Positions 53,006 to 60,837 of a DNA stretch of 64,000 bases are shown here, one piece after another. Under the pieces are notes generated by a model. That model had not been told where the DNA came from. It saw only the letters and a program-made list of their open reading frames with translations, and did no database searches. Each line of letters begins with the position of its first letter. Position 1 is the stretch's first letter. The stretch comes from Chloroflexota bacterium. GTDB taxonomy: Bacteria; Chloroflexota; UBA11872. Both the position numbers and the translations under genes were made by a program. Location: NCBI GenBank assembly GCA_022825895.1, contig JAJDVX010000033.1:124001-188000 (forward strand), given 5' to 3'.

Positions 53006-53539
53006 CTAGTCGCCTGGCGAGTCCGCGTCGGCGCGGGCGCTGACCAGCAGGACGATGGGCTCGCCGCCGCCTGCGACGCTGATACCCAGGCGCATGGAGC
53101 CGTCGTCGCCCAATTGCAGGTCCACAAAGGCCAGACGGCTGGCGAGTTTGTCGACCGCGTCGTCGTGGTCTGCGAGGTCGGCAAGCTCGGTTTCGGCGCC
53201 GGCGGGGCCGGACTCGATCAGGACGCCGCCGGCGGTGGGGTCGACGTCGCGGCCAACGGGGCCGCGCCGCAGGGCCGCGACCATGGTGGTGGCGATATCG
53301 CTGCCGGCGCGATCGGCGATGGCGGCCAGCGCAAAGGTCAGGCGGTCGGCGTCAAGCGCGTCGGCCAGATCGAGGATGGCCTTGGCGGGCGGGGCGCGGC
53401 GCTCGCCCTTTTCCACATGGCTGAGGAACGAGTGCGAGATGCCGCTGGCCTGGGCCAGCTGCCGGTACGACAAGCCAGCCGCGCGGCGGGTGCTGTTCAG
53501 CACGGCCGCGAAGCGTATCCCCTGCCGCGGTTCGCTCAT
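53006..53539 (-). CDS. XRE-family repressor-like protein
   Basis: 177 aa. An HTH at about residues 19-60 (AGLSYRQLAQASGISHSFLSHVEKGERRAPPAKAILDLADAL), followed by a helical/acidic C-terminal part (DLADHDDAVDKLASRLAFVDLQLGDDGSM) with no recognisable peptidase motif. It is divergent from the next phage genes with a dyad in between (53589-53606), as with phage repressors. Convergent with terL, 23 bp apart. Role as the switch of the element is inferred. Confidence 0.8.
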   Translation of the reverse strand: MSEPRQGIRFAAVLNSTRRAAGLSYRQLAQASGISHSFLSHVEKGERRAPPAKAILDLADALDADRLTFALAAIADRAGSDIATTMVAALRRGPVGRDVDPTAGGVLIESGPAGAETELADLADHDDAVDKLASRLAFVDLQLGDDGSMRLGISVAGGGEPIVLLVSARADADSPGD

Positions 53540-53563
53540 GTCGGCTTCATTGTACCCATGGGG

Positions 53564-53592
53564 TTGACAGCCCGCCAGTGACGCGATACTCT
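53564..53592 (+). promoter_or_regulatory. Promoter for the zinc-ribbon/scaffold operon
   Basis: TTGACA (53564-53569), 17-bp spacer, TACTCT (53587-53592). The -10 is partly covered by the CTCTGT dyad at 53589-53606, so the XRE protein could repress it. Confidence 0.5.
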
Positions 53593-53606
53593 GTCTGAGT
53601 ACAGAG
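53589..53606. promoter_or_regulatory. Candidate operator of the XRE repressor
   Basis: CTCTGT-CTGAGT-ACAGAG, perfect 6-bp arms with a 6-bp spacer, in the divergent promoter region between the XRE gene and the zinc-ribbon gene. Confidence 0.5.
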
Positions 53607-53695
53607 GGGCGTTGACGCCGGGGAATGATGAATCAGACATCGCTGGCCTGGGCGGAATCCCCGGCGTTGACGCCCCGTCGCAACGAAAGGTTGAC

Positions 53696-54421
53696 GTGCT
53701 GACAATTCAGCGCCACGACGGGCGCTTCGTACTTCAGGCCCGCACGCCGGGCCATCACGACGCGGCAACGCACGGATTCGCGAGCGCCGATCTCGCGGCG
53801 GCGCGAGACGCGGTGGCCCAGGCTCTGCGCGAGCCCGATGTCGACCGATTTGAACGCGCCTGGACCAAGGCCGTGGCCGATCTGTCCCGTGGGACGGAGG
53901 TCTCGCCGGCTCTCCGACGCTACGTGAGCCAGCGTCTCGACGAGGAAGCCGTGCGGCGCGGGCTGCTGCTGCGGGCGCATTGGCATTGCCCGCAGTGCGG
54001 TGGCCCGGGAAGTCAATGGACGCCGGGCTGCCTGCGGATCGTTTGTCCCGAGCCGGCGCCGGAACGGCTGGCGCATTGGGATCTGTGCCGTGTGGCATCG
54101 GCTGACGAGTTGCTGACGTTGATGGTGAGCGAGGGCTACGAACGGATTGGCGCCTCAACCCACGCGGCTCGGCTGCGCCGGCTGCGGTTTGACCTGACCG
54201 CCTTGCTGCGGACGTGCCGACCGAGCCTGGCGCGGCGACTAACCCGCTGGGCGGAAGAGGCGGACGAGATCCACGCCGTGCGCGCAGCTGAAATGCTGGA
54301 CCTGGCGGCCAGGCTGGGAACCCGGATTCACGCAGGACCCGATTCGACACCGGAGGCCGATCTGACATCGGCCCTAACCAGCGCCCAGGTGCAGTCAATG
54401 GGCGCACCCACGAAGGAGTAG
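53696..54421 (+). CDS. Zinc-ribbon phage-region protein of unknown function
   Basis: 241 aa from a GTG at 53696 with AAAGG upstream (a TTG at 53612 is possible). VLTIQRHDGRFVLQARTPGHHDAATHGFASADLAAARDAVA, then WHCPQCGGPGSQWTPGCLRIVC at about residues 107-128, a C-x2-C ... C-x5-C zinc ribbon. The second half is helical (LLTLMVSEGYERIGASTHAARLRRLRF). Its role in the phage is unknown. It is followed 2 bp later by the scaffold-like gene. Confidence 0.6.
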   Translation: MLTIQRHDGRFVLQARTPGHHDAATHGFASADLAAARDAVAQALREPDVDRFERAWTKAVADLSRGTEVSPALRRYVSQRLDEEAVRRGLLLRAHWHCPQCGGPGSQWTPGCLRIVCPEPAPERLAHWDLCRVASADELLTLMVSEGYERIGASTHAARLRRLRFDLTALLRTCRPSLARRLTRWAEEADEIHAVRAAEMLDLAARLGTRIHAGPDSTPEADLTSALTSAQVQSMGAPTKE

Positions 54422-54423
54422 AT

Positions 54424-55146
54424 ATGAGCAGCGATTCCCCCGAGGCGGCAACGCTGATCGCGACGGAAGGACCGGAAGCCATGAGCGCCGGCGAACGGAT
54501 GGACGGCACGGATTCGACGGAGGCGTTTCAGGCGGCGCTGGACGCGGAAGTGGCGCGGCGGATCGAGGCGGTGGAACGCCGCTGGCAGTCGCGCAAGGAC
54601 CGCGAACTGAACCGCGCCAGGCGGCGCTGGGAATCCGAGGCCGGACAGGCTATCGACCCGGAACTGCTGGCCTGGATCGCGCAGGCAGATCCGCGCGAGG
54701 TGGGCGACTGGCTGAAGGCGGGGCTGACGGCGGGCCAAGCATCAGACGCGCCGGTATCGACCGCCGCGCAGGAAAAGCAGGCAGTCCCCGCCGCGACGAA
54801 GGAAACGTCCGACTCGACCGCGGGATCAGGCGAAGAGGCCGAGGACTCGCAGCCAAGATCCGAGAATGCCGGATCCGACGCGGTTGCCGAGGAGGTTGGG
54901 GACCAAGCGGACGAGCCAGACGACGCCGGGGAGACGGAGCCGGCGTTGCCGGCGCCGGACCTGGAGCGCGAGGCCGAGGCGCGGGAACGTCTGGCTGACC
55001 GGCGCAGCCTGGACCCCTCGCCCGACCTGTTTCCGAGCCGGGGCGCGCCAGCGGACGCGTTTCAGCAGATCGAGGCCGGGTTCGCTCGCGGCGAGGTGGA
55101 CCTGGAGACCTACGAAGCTGCCAGGCGACGACGGGGATTGACGTAG
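54424..55146 (+). CDS. Scaffold-like acidic phage protein
   Basis: 240 aa with AAGGAG before the ATG. An N-terminal helix rich in Arg/Glu (VARRIEAVERRWQSRKDRELNRARRRWES), a low-complexity acidic middle (GSGEEAEDSQPRSENAGSDAVAEEVGDQADEPDDAGETEP) and a helical, charged C-terminus (ADAFQQIEAGFARGEVDLETYEAARRRRG). This composition and position (between terminase and capsid) match capsid scaffolding proteins. Family not recognised by motif. Confidence 0.6.
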   Translation: MSSDSPEAATLIATEGPEAMSAGERMDGTDSTEAFQAALDAEVARRIEAVERRWQSRKDRELNRARRRWESEAGQAIDPELLAWIAQADPREVGDWLKAGLTAGQASDAPVSTAAQEKQAVPAATKETSDSTAGSGEEAEDSQPRSENAGSDAVAEEVGDQADEPDDAGETEPALPAPDLEREAEARERLADRRSLDPSPDLFPSRGAPADAFQQIEAGFARGEVDLETYEAARRRRGLT

Positions 55147-55174
55147 GGGCTCCTGGCTACCCGCGTTGGCCACG

Positions 55175-55210
55175 GACACCGGCCCGGCGCTTCGGCGCCG
55201 GGCCGGTGTC
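55175..55210 (+). terminator. 16-bp hairpin with UUCG loop ending the first phage operon
   Basis: GACACCGGCCCGGCGC (55175-55190), TTCG, then its exact complement (55195-55210). A perfect 16-bp stem closed by the very stable UUCG tetraloop, 29 bp after the scaffold-like gene. No T-run. It marks the boundary between phage genes and the cargo. Confidence 0.7.
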
Positions 55211-55373
55211 GGCACTTGGCTGCGGCCACAGTTGGAGGCGTTGCCCGTAGCCGAGCGACTATCGTGAGGCGACTCCAGGTTGGCCAGCCGGCAGCCGGGC
55301 GTTGGCCGCCGCGTAAAGTCCGTGTCCGCTACCTGACGGCGGCCTGACCTCATAAGGAGAAGGATGAACGTCC

Positions 55374-55832
55374 ATGTCATCGATTTCCCGAATTCATCCG
55401 TTTCTGTGGTTCGACGGCCGGGCCGAGGAAGCCGCGAGGTTTTACGTGTCGATCTTTCCGAACTCGAGGGTCGTACACGTGCAGAAGATCGCGGCGGGCC
55501 CAGCCGAAGACGATGCGATCGTGGAGTTCGAGCTTGACGGTCAGCGATTCGGCGCGGTGGACGGCGGGCCGATGTACAGCTTTACGCCGGCGGTCTCGTT
55601 TGTGGTGGATTGCGAGGCACAGGACGAGATCGACTACTACTGGGAGCGGTTATCCGAGGGCGGACAGACGCAGCCCTGCGGCTGGCTGGCCGACAAATTC
55701 GGCCTGTCGTGGCAGATCATTCCCGCCGGACTTTCGGAGATCATGGCGCCGGCGCCCCAGGCGGTGATGGAGGCGCTGCTGGAGATGTCGAAGATTGACA
55801 TTGAGGGATTGCGGCGGGCGGCGAGAAGCTAG
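55374..55832 (+). CDS. PhnB-like VOC-fold protein
   Basis: 152 aa. IHPFLWFDGRAEEAARFYVSIFPNSRVVHVQKI, FELDGQRFGAVDGGPMYSFTPAVSFVVDCEAQDEIDYYWERLSEGG and CGWLADKFGLSWQIIPAGLSEIM match the PhnB-like ('3-demethylubiquinone-9 3-methyltransferase' domain) subgroup of VOC proteins. The enzymatic role is uncertain and the family name is historical. It is the first non-phage gene of the cargo, with no phage relation. Confidence 0.85.
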   Translation: MSSISRIHPFLWFDGRAEEAARFYVSIFPNSRVVHVQKIAAGPAEDDAIVEFELDGQRFGAVDGGPMYSFTPAVSFVVDCEAQDEIDYYWERLSEGGQTQPCGWLADKFGLSWQIIPAGLSEIMAPAPQAVMEALLEMSKIDIEGLRRAARS

Positions 55833-55917
55833 AGCGAGCCGGCGGAGGTCGGCGCCGGGCCGCGGGAACATCGGTGGCCCTGAACCGCAGCATTTGGTCC
55901 TGCGCGGGCTGTCGCGC

Positions 55918-56331
55918 TTAGCCGACCAGCTCAAACGCCAGATGCCGGTGGCCGCGTTGAATGTGATAGGCGTAGAAGTGACTGCGGTCGAGAGTAAAGA
56001 TCTCCTGCAATTCCAGCCGTTCCGCCAGTACAACCAGCGAGGCGTCAGCCAAGTCCATCGGCGCATCCGCGTACCGCGCCATGAGCTGGAGTGCGCGCGC
56101 CAAACCCTCGTCATCCAGGAAGAGAACTCGCAGGCCATCATCGGCCAGAAAATCCATGAGGCGTTGCGCGCCCACGCTGGCCGGCTGCAAGAGGTGAAAT
56201 GCCTCGGTGAGGACGGGCACCGTTGTTGCCATTGGCTGCTCGACCGTCCGCAGGACATCGACGCAGCGCTGATGGTCGGCGTCGGCAGGATCGAACAGCG
56301 CGACTACCGGGCCGGTATCGACCAGAATCAC
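55918..56331 (-). CDS. vapC: PIN-domain toxin (VapC-type)
   Basis: 137 aa. MILVDTGPVVALFDPADADHQ with Asp5, VLTEAFHLL with Glu, MDLADASLVVLAERL and ILTLDRSHF-type end (IFTLDRSHFYAY) supply the four acidic residues of the PIN active site. VapC toxins cleave tRNA or rRNA. The ATG overlaps the TGA of the upstream antitoxin (ATGA). Confidence 0.85.
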   Translation of the reverse strand: MILVDTGPVVALFDPADADHQRCVDVLRTVEQPMATTVPVLTEAFHLLQPASVGAQRLMDFLADDGLRVLFLDDEGLARALQLMARYADAPMDLADASLVVLAERLELQEIFTLDRSHFYAYHIQRGHRHLAFELVG

Positions 56332-56588
56332 CGTCGGTGCTTCGCGGTGATTACCTCGGCTATCGCGGCCTTCGCGTCCCTGGCCGGGGCCACGGCATAG
56401 CCGCCGGATCCTAAATCGAGTCGGCGATACACATCGTAGGGTCGGGTAGCCGATTCCTCGCGGGACGCGATGTCGTAGGCGCGGAGACCGCGCTTGAGCA
56501 CTTCCGAGATGGTGAGGCCGGTTCGCTTACGGACGGCAGCGAGGGTTCGCTCGGCCTCGTCGTCCAGCCGCACGGTTCTGACGCCCAT
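56328..56588 (-). CDS. RHH antitoxin partner of the PIN toxin
   Basis: 86 aa. VRTVRLDDEAERTLAAVRKRTGLTISEVLKRGLRAY is a ribbon-helix-helix domain of the CopG/MetJ type, followed by a C-terminal segment (RPYDVYRRLDLGSGGYAVAPARDAKAAIAEVI) that would wrap the toxin. The palindrome at 56608 lies 20 bp upstream of its start and is a candidate operator. Confidence 0.8.
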   Translation of the reverse strand: MGVRTVRLDDEAERTLAAVRKRTGLTISEVLKRGLRAYDIASREESATRPYDVYRRLDLGSGGYAVAPARDAKAAIAEVITAKHRR

Positions 56589-56607
56589 CCCAACTCCGCC
56601 ACATCCT

Positions 56608-56620
56608 TCTGTATTACAGA
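56608..56620 (-). promoter_or_regulatory. Palindrome upstream of the PIN/RHH operon
   Basis: TCTGTA-T-TACAGA, perfect 6-bp arms around one base, 20 bp before the antitoxin ATG. Suited to autoregulation by the RHH dimer. Confidence 0.5.
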
Positions 56621-56735
56621 TTGTCCTACACGAACTGTCTGACGTCTAACGGGGTGGTCGCGTGGAATCAGTCCTTGGCTTCGATGCGAGCGAGGATGTC
56701 GCGGATTTCGGTGAGGAGTTGCGTGGTGCCGGCCG

Positions 56736-57179
56736 CTAGTCGCGGCTCATCTTTTCGCCGACGGCGCGCCAGAGGTACAGGCCCGCGCTGCCGGCGACCC
56801 AGGAGAAGAGAACGTCCATCCAGGGAAAGTGATTGAGGTGCGACTGGGCGGCCATGCCGGTCTCACTCTCGGGGAGCAGCGTCCAGAGCCAGTTCCAGTA
56901 GAAGATGACGATCAGTCCCGTGGCTCCGAGGAAGAGGGCGGTGGCGCCCAGGTATTCGCGGGTAATCGGGTCGTTGGGGCCGCCGTTGAGGCTGCGGACG
57001 CGGTGGAAGCTGATGAGGAGCGCAATGACCACGGCCACGGCCATGAACCAGTTCATCACCTGCCAGACGGGATAGGTTTCGCCGCCATCGTGGTAGACGG
57101 GGGTGAGCATGAGGTTCAGTCCGACGGCTACGGCTAGAACGATGAGGGCAACGGCGACGACGCGACGCAATTGATCCAT
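56736..57179 (-). CDS. Four-helix membrane protein of unknown function
   Basis: 147 aa from the ATG at 57179 with GGAG upstream. Helices: VVAVALIVLAVAVGLNLML, WFMAVAVVIALLISF, LGATALFLGATGLIVIFYWNWLWTLL, WMDVLFSWVAGSAGLYLW. A pattern NDPITREYLG stands in a loop. I do not recognise it. Minus strand in the cargo region. Confidence 0.65.
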   Translation of the reverse strand: MDQLRRVVAVALIVLAVAVGLNLMLTPVYHDGGETYPVWQVMNWFMAVAVVIALLISFHRVRSLNGGPNDPITREYLGATALFLGATGLIVIFYWNWLWTLLPESETGMAAQSHLNHFPWMDVLFSWVAGSAGLYLWRAVGEKMSRD

Positions 57180-57263
57180 CTGGCCGCTCCGAATCAAGTG
57201 ACGATGACGATCGTTCCGCTCTCCTCTTAGTCGGAAGCGTAGCACCGCGTCCTTTTTTGGGGC

Positions 57264-58724
57264 TCAGGCGAGGCGGAACTGTTCGGGGGCGCGGGTGAAG
57301 TTGATTTGCTGGCCGGCGGCAAGGACGGCGGCTTCGCCGCCGTTGGCCTGGATGCAGCGCGCCTGGTCGGCTTTGGCGGCGGCGTCGGTGGCGTCGGGGT
57401 CGCAGATGGCGGCCAGGCGGCGCTGGAAGTCGGCGACGCGCGGCCGGTGGGCCGGCAGGGCCGCCAGGTTGGTGAGCTCGTGGGGATCCGTTTGCATGTC
57501 AAAGAGTTGCGGGTCGTGGCCGACGAAGTGGACGTACTTCCAACGGCGGTCGCGCAGCAGGTAGGTGGCGGAGGCGGAACCAGTGGCGTGGTATTCGCCG
57601 AAGACTGTGCGGTCGGCCGGTTCGTCGCCTGCGGCCATGGACCAGAGGTCAGTGCCTGGCAGGTCGGCGTCCGCAGCGGCGTGTTGGACGCCGGTGCCGG
57701 CCATGATGGTGGGCGCGAGGTCAACCAGCGATACGGGGCAGTCGACTGATCGGCCGGCGGGCACGTCGGGCCCGGCGAGGATGAGGGGGACGGCGGCGGC
57801 GCTGTCGTACATGACGCTCTTGCCCCAGAGGCCGTAGTCGCCGAGGGTTTCGCCGTGGTCGCTGGTGTAGACGATGCGGGTGTCGTCGGCAAGGCCAGCG
57901 TTGTCCAGCGCGCCAAGCACGTCCCCGATCAACTCATCGACGAACGAGCACATGGCGTAGTAGACGAGACGAGCCCGCCGGATGGCCCCTTCCGAGCGAA
58001 CGTCCTCAGCGGTTTGCACACGCGTGTCGCGAAAGGCGGCCAGGGGCGGGTGCATGGGCCACTGGTCGGGCGACCAGGCAATGGGCATGTCGATGTCGTC
58101 AATCCGATAGTGGCGCTGGTGGTGTTCCGGGGCGGCGAATGGGAAGTGGGGCAGGGTAAAAGAGACGAACAGGCACCAGGGTTTGTCGTGCGTTGGTGCC
58201 TCGGCCTGGAGCCACCGGACGGCTTCGGCGGCGATGGCGGTGTCGTAGCGGATGTACTCGGAGTCCGTGGCGCCGGCTTCGTCTACATGGCTTAGCTGGT
58301 AGCGCGTCATGGGTATGTTGGAGCGAATGCAGCCATAGACGTCCCCGATCCCGTGCATGACGTGCATCGGGATGCGCTGGTCGGGAAAGCCAATGTCGTC
58401 CGTGGTGTTGCGGTGGTGGAGCTTGCCGATGGTGGTGACGGTGTGGCCATTCTCCGTGAGCCGGTGACCCCAGCCGGAGGCGGCGCTGCCGGTGTAGGGC
58501 GCGGCGTTATCCCAGGCGCGAATCTGGTGGACGTAACGGCCGGTGGCGAAACTGGCGCGCGAGGGAACGCAGATGGGGGAGTTGCAGTAGGCGGCGGCGA
58601 ATGTGGTACCGCTGTCGGCCAGCGCGTCCAGGTTGGGGGTATGCACCAGGGGATGGCCAGACGCTCCCAGCATGCGCGGGTTGTGTTCGTCCGACATGAG
58701 AACCAGGAGATTCTTGGGATTCAC
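57264..58724 (-). CDS. Sulfatase (Cys-type)
   Basis: 486 aa from a GTG at 58724 with GGAG upstream. NLLVLMSDEHNPRMLGASGHP has the N-terminal metal Asp, and the formylglycine motif is Cys52-V-P-S-R56 (ICVPSRASFATGRYVHQIRAWDN). The conserved VYTSDHGETLGDYGLWGKSVMYDSAAAVPLILAGP and VSLVDLAPTIMAGTG follow. It removes sulfate from carbohydrates or similar substrates. No signal peptide is visible, so it may be cytoplasmic. Cys-type sulfatases need a formylglycine-generating enzyme; none is in the window. Confidence 0.93.
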   Translation of the reverse strand: MNPKNLLVLMSDEHNPRMLGASGHPLVHTPNLDALADSGTTFAAAYCNSPICVPSRASFATGRYVHQIRAWDNAAPYTGSAASGWGHRLTENGHTVTTIGKLHHRNTTDDIGFPDQRIPMHVMHGIGDVYGCIRSNIPMTRYQLSHVDEAGATDSEYIRYDTAIAAEAVRWLQAEAPTHDKPWCLFVSFTLPHFPFAAPEHHQRHYRIDDIDMPIAWSPDQWPMHPPLAAFRDTRVQTAEDVRSEGAIRRARLVYYAMCSFVDELIGDVLGALDNAGLADDTRIVYTSDHGETLGDYGLWGKSVMYDSAAAVPLILAGPDVPAGRSVDCPVSLVDLAPTIMAGTGVQHAAADADLPGTDLWSMAAGDEPADRTVFGEYHATGSASATYLLRDRRWKYVHFVGHDPQLFDMQTDPHELTNLAALPAHRPRVADFQRRLAAICDPDATDAAAKADQARCIQANGGEAAVLAAGQQINFTRAPEQFRLA

Positions 58725-58837
58725 GTTGGCTCCGGATTCGCGTGGGGCGCAGCGTGCCACCTCGGCCGTTTGAGGCATTGAGCCTATCCGACAGCACGCG
58801 CCGGCCACGAGTACAGCGGCTGGCGGCGTACATGTAA

Positions 58838-58870
58838 CCCGGGGGGCGACGGTTTGCCGTCGCCCCCGGG
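58838..58870 (-). terminator. Hairpin after the secreted propeller gene
   Basis: 58838-58852 pairs with 58857-58870 (14 bp with one bulged G, TTTG loop on the plus strand). On the minus strand it lies 25 bp after the end of the propeller gene and before the sulfatase. No U-run follows. Confidence 0.6.
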
Positions 58871-58894
58871 AATCCGCCTACAGGCTACGAAGCG

Positions 58895-60295
58895 CTAGCT
58901 CGTGGGCCCAACCGGATGGGGGTAGGTCTGCCAGTTCCTCGCACCGTTTCCGGAATACGCGAACTTAGTCTCACCGCCAACGTAGATCGTATTGTCGCCG
59001 GAAAAGCCATTACTGAAGCCGATCCCGCGGACATTGCGGATCGTCAGGCTGGCGCTGAGGTGGTCCCAACTTCCCGGTCCTCCGATGTCGTCGACCGTTC
59101 CCACGCGCTGACCGCGCTTGCTCAGGAAGAACCCACGACGCTCGGTACCCGCCGCAATTGTTCCGTCGCGCGTGACATTGGGCGATAGGGCGATCGCGTT
59201 GACGCGGCCAAGCTCATGGTCCCTGCCCCGCGGATTGTGGAGCACACTTACGAAGTCCTCGCCGCCGTTTTCTGAACGGTAAATGCCTCGCTCCAGGGAA
59301 CCTACCCAGATGACATTGTCGTAGTTCCATTCAGGATGGACAGCGACGGCCGTAATCTTGAGGCCCCTCGGCAGGGACTTATCGTCTAGCACTGACCGGA
59401 AGTTTTGTCCACGATTGTCACTCAAGAATATGTTGGCCTCGGTCCACGTAAAGATGTGGATTCTGTCGCCGCGTCCCCGAACCGTGAGCATGCCCAGGTA
59501 GGTCGCGGGAGGCAGACCATTTGCCGGGGTATTGGATACCACCGACCAATTCGCGCCGCCGTTAGTTGACTGGAAAAGCGTTCCGACATCAGCGGCGGCG
59601 TAGAACGTGCGGTCGGAATTAAATCGAGGCGACGCCGCGATAGCACCGAAGCGACCGCCCGGCAGGCCGGCAGGGATTGACCAGGTCGCGCCGCGGTCGC
59701 CTGAACGTCCAATCCCGTTGTTTGTGGCAGCCAGCACAACGCCGTCCTCCGACACGGTCGGCGACGGTGCGATGGCGTTGATGGTCAGATTCGGAAGTCC
59801 GCTCGTCGACTGGGTAAAGCTCTGCCCGGCGTCTCCCGAGCGGAGAACGCCGCCGGTGGTGGTCCCCAGCCAAATGGTGCTGTCCTGGAAGACGAGGGGC
59901 GAGGCCGCCACTACCGAAATCTCGCCGATGGGCGGCGACGCGGGCATCGGTGCCGGCGCGGGCATTGGAGACGGTCCCGGCGCCGGGGCAGGAGCTGGCG
60001 CCGGGCCGGGGGCTGGCGTCGGGATGGCCCAGGCGAAGGTGCCCCGGACATCGGAGCGGTGGTCGCGCTGGCAGGCCTGCTCGGCCTGGTCACCGAAGAC
60101 GCGCTGGTAGATGCCGACGTTGTGACTGTTGCCCAGATGGGCCTCCACAATGTCGTTGAGTTCGACACAGCTTGTGGGCCATTGAGCCAGGCCCGGCGTG
60201 GCCGTGAATACGAGCGCCAAAGCCGCGGCCAGGGCCGCGACGGCAAGAACTGCGCGGAACGTGATGTGGCTGAGGAATGCATGCATCGCCGGCAT
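58895..60295 (-). CDS. Secreted BNR/sortilin-like propeller protein
   Basis: 466 aa from an ATG with GGAGG upstream. Signal peptide (AVLAVAALAAALALVFTATPGLAQ). Residues about 40-90 form a Cys-containing module (CVELNDIVEAHLGNSHNVGIYQRVFGDQAEQACQ) that I recall in other secreted proteins of the phylum. A Pro/Ala linker (PAPGPAPAPAPAPGPSPM, about 92-115) leads to a propeller of Asp-box repeats (GGVLRSGDAGQSFTQSTSG, NGIGRSGDRGATWSIPAG, LFQSTNGGANWSVV, GIYRSENGGEDFVSV). S-x-D-x-G-x-x-W/F is typical of BNR/VPS10-like propellers. Probably extracellular glycan or protein binding. Confidence 0.75.
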   Translation of the reverse strand: MPAMHAFLSHITFRAVLAVAALAAALALVFTATPGLAQWPTSCVELNDIVEAHLGNSHNVGIYQRVFGDQAEQACQRDHRSDVRGTFAWAIPTPAPGPAPAPAPAPGPSPMPAPAPMPASPPIGEISVVAASPLVFQDSTIWLGTTTGGVLRSGDAGQSFTQSTSGLPNLTINAIAPSPTVSEDGVVLAATNNGIGRSGDRGATWSIPAGLPGGRFGAIAASPRFNSDRTFYAAADVGTLFQSTNGGANWSVVSNTPANGLPPATYLGMLTVRGRGDRIHIFTWTEANIFLSDNRGQNFRSVLDDKSLPRGLKITAVAVHPEWNYDNVIWVGSLERGIYRSENGGEDFVSVLHNPRGRDHELGRVNAIALSPNVTRDGTIAAGTERRGFFLSKRGQRVGTVDDIGGPGSWDHLSASLTIRNVRGIGFSNGFSGDNTIYVGGETKFAYSGNGARNWQTYPHPVGPTS

Positions 60296-60404
60296 CCGCC
60301 ACCTCCGTGGACTGCCCGGAAGTCACAGGCATCGTAGCCGCAGACCGGCGGCATGGGAAGCAGTAAGGGTGGGAACGAATCCTGGGACCGCCCGGCGATA
60401 GAGG
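60296..60404. other. Gap between the propeller gene start and the capsid-side promoter
   Basis: About 110 bp holding the start region of the leftward propeller gene. Nothing else is seen apart from the adjacent promoter at 60405. Confidence 0.4.
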
Positions 60405-60433
60405 TTGCGTGATGTGTGCGCATTGTGTACAAT
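60405..60433 (+). promoter_or_regulatory. Promoter of the structured RNA/capsid transcript
   Basis: TTGCGT (60405-60410), 17-bp spacer, TACAAT (60428-60433), predicted start near 60440. The -35 resembles that of the portal promoter at 49379 (TTGCGA), so both may be controlled together. Confidence 0.65.
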
Positions 60434-60439
60434 AAGGCT

Positions 60440-60755
60440 GTAGCGCTTCGGGCCTGATCGATTCAGCCGGACGAGCGGCGGTCAGCCGAAGCGGGGCTAC
60501 GGCGGCGCAGGCTGGGTCATCCGATTCCGGCGCGCGGCGTGCGGCAACGTTGCATTGCCCACCCGCCGGCGGGGCATCGGCAATCCCGGTCCAGCGTCAT
60601 CGCAGCCCAGCGCGCTTGCGTGGAGTAGGGGGCGGCGGGGTTCGCGCATCGCCCGATAGGACATCGGGTTTGGTGCGTAGCCGCCGCCCCCTGGAGCCGG
60701 GAGTTCGATCCCGGTGCTGCACGAGGCCAAGCGCCGGCGAAGCGAGGTTTCGCCG
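60440..60755 (+). ncRNA. Candidate structured RNA upstream of the capsid gene
   Basis: About 320 nt without a convincing ORF and with long helices. (1) A hairpin from the predicted start: GTAGC 60440-60444 with GCTAC 60496-60500; GCTTCGG 60445-60451 with CCGAAGC 60486-60492; CTGA 60454-60457 with TCAG 60482-60485; GCCG/CGGC at the tip. (2) GCTGGG 60511-60516 with CCCAGC 60606-60611, enclosing GGCAA/TTGCC and CCCGCCGGCGGG. (3) 12 bp, 60627-60638 with 60681-60692, then CGCATC/GGTGCG and CCCGAT 60652-60657 with ATCGGG 60663-60668. (4) GCCGGG 60696-60701 with CCCGGT 60710-60715. (5) CGGCGAA 60735-60741 with TTCGCCG 60749-60755. It could be a free RNA or the long leader of the capsid mRNA. It is not tRNA, tmRNA, RNase P or SRP RNA by motif. 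Confidence 0.45.
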
Positions 60756-60837
60756 AGTGAGCGCCCACCTGGGGCGTCCTACAGATGACGAGACGTCACG
60801 AGCGCCGCGCATTGGCAGGCGCTCCGGAGGACACGCA

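Noticed and set aside
44541-57237. Identical 14-mer CTCTTAGTCGGAAG at 44541-44554 and 57224-57237
   Set aside because: A few identical 14-mers are expected by chance in a sequence of this length; no longer repeat or flanking symmetry.
60696-60715. T-arm-like sequence with TTCGATC, suggesting a tRNA or tmRNA
   Set aside because: The canonical 5-bp stem around the 7-nt loop does not form; the pairing present gives a 6-bp stem with an 8-nt loop, and no acceptor or anticodon arms fit around it.
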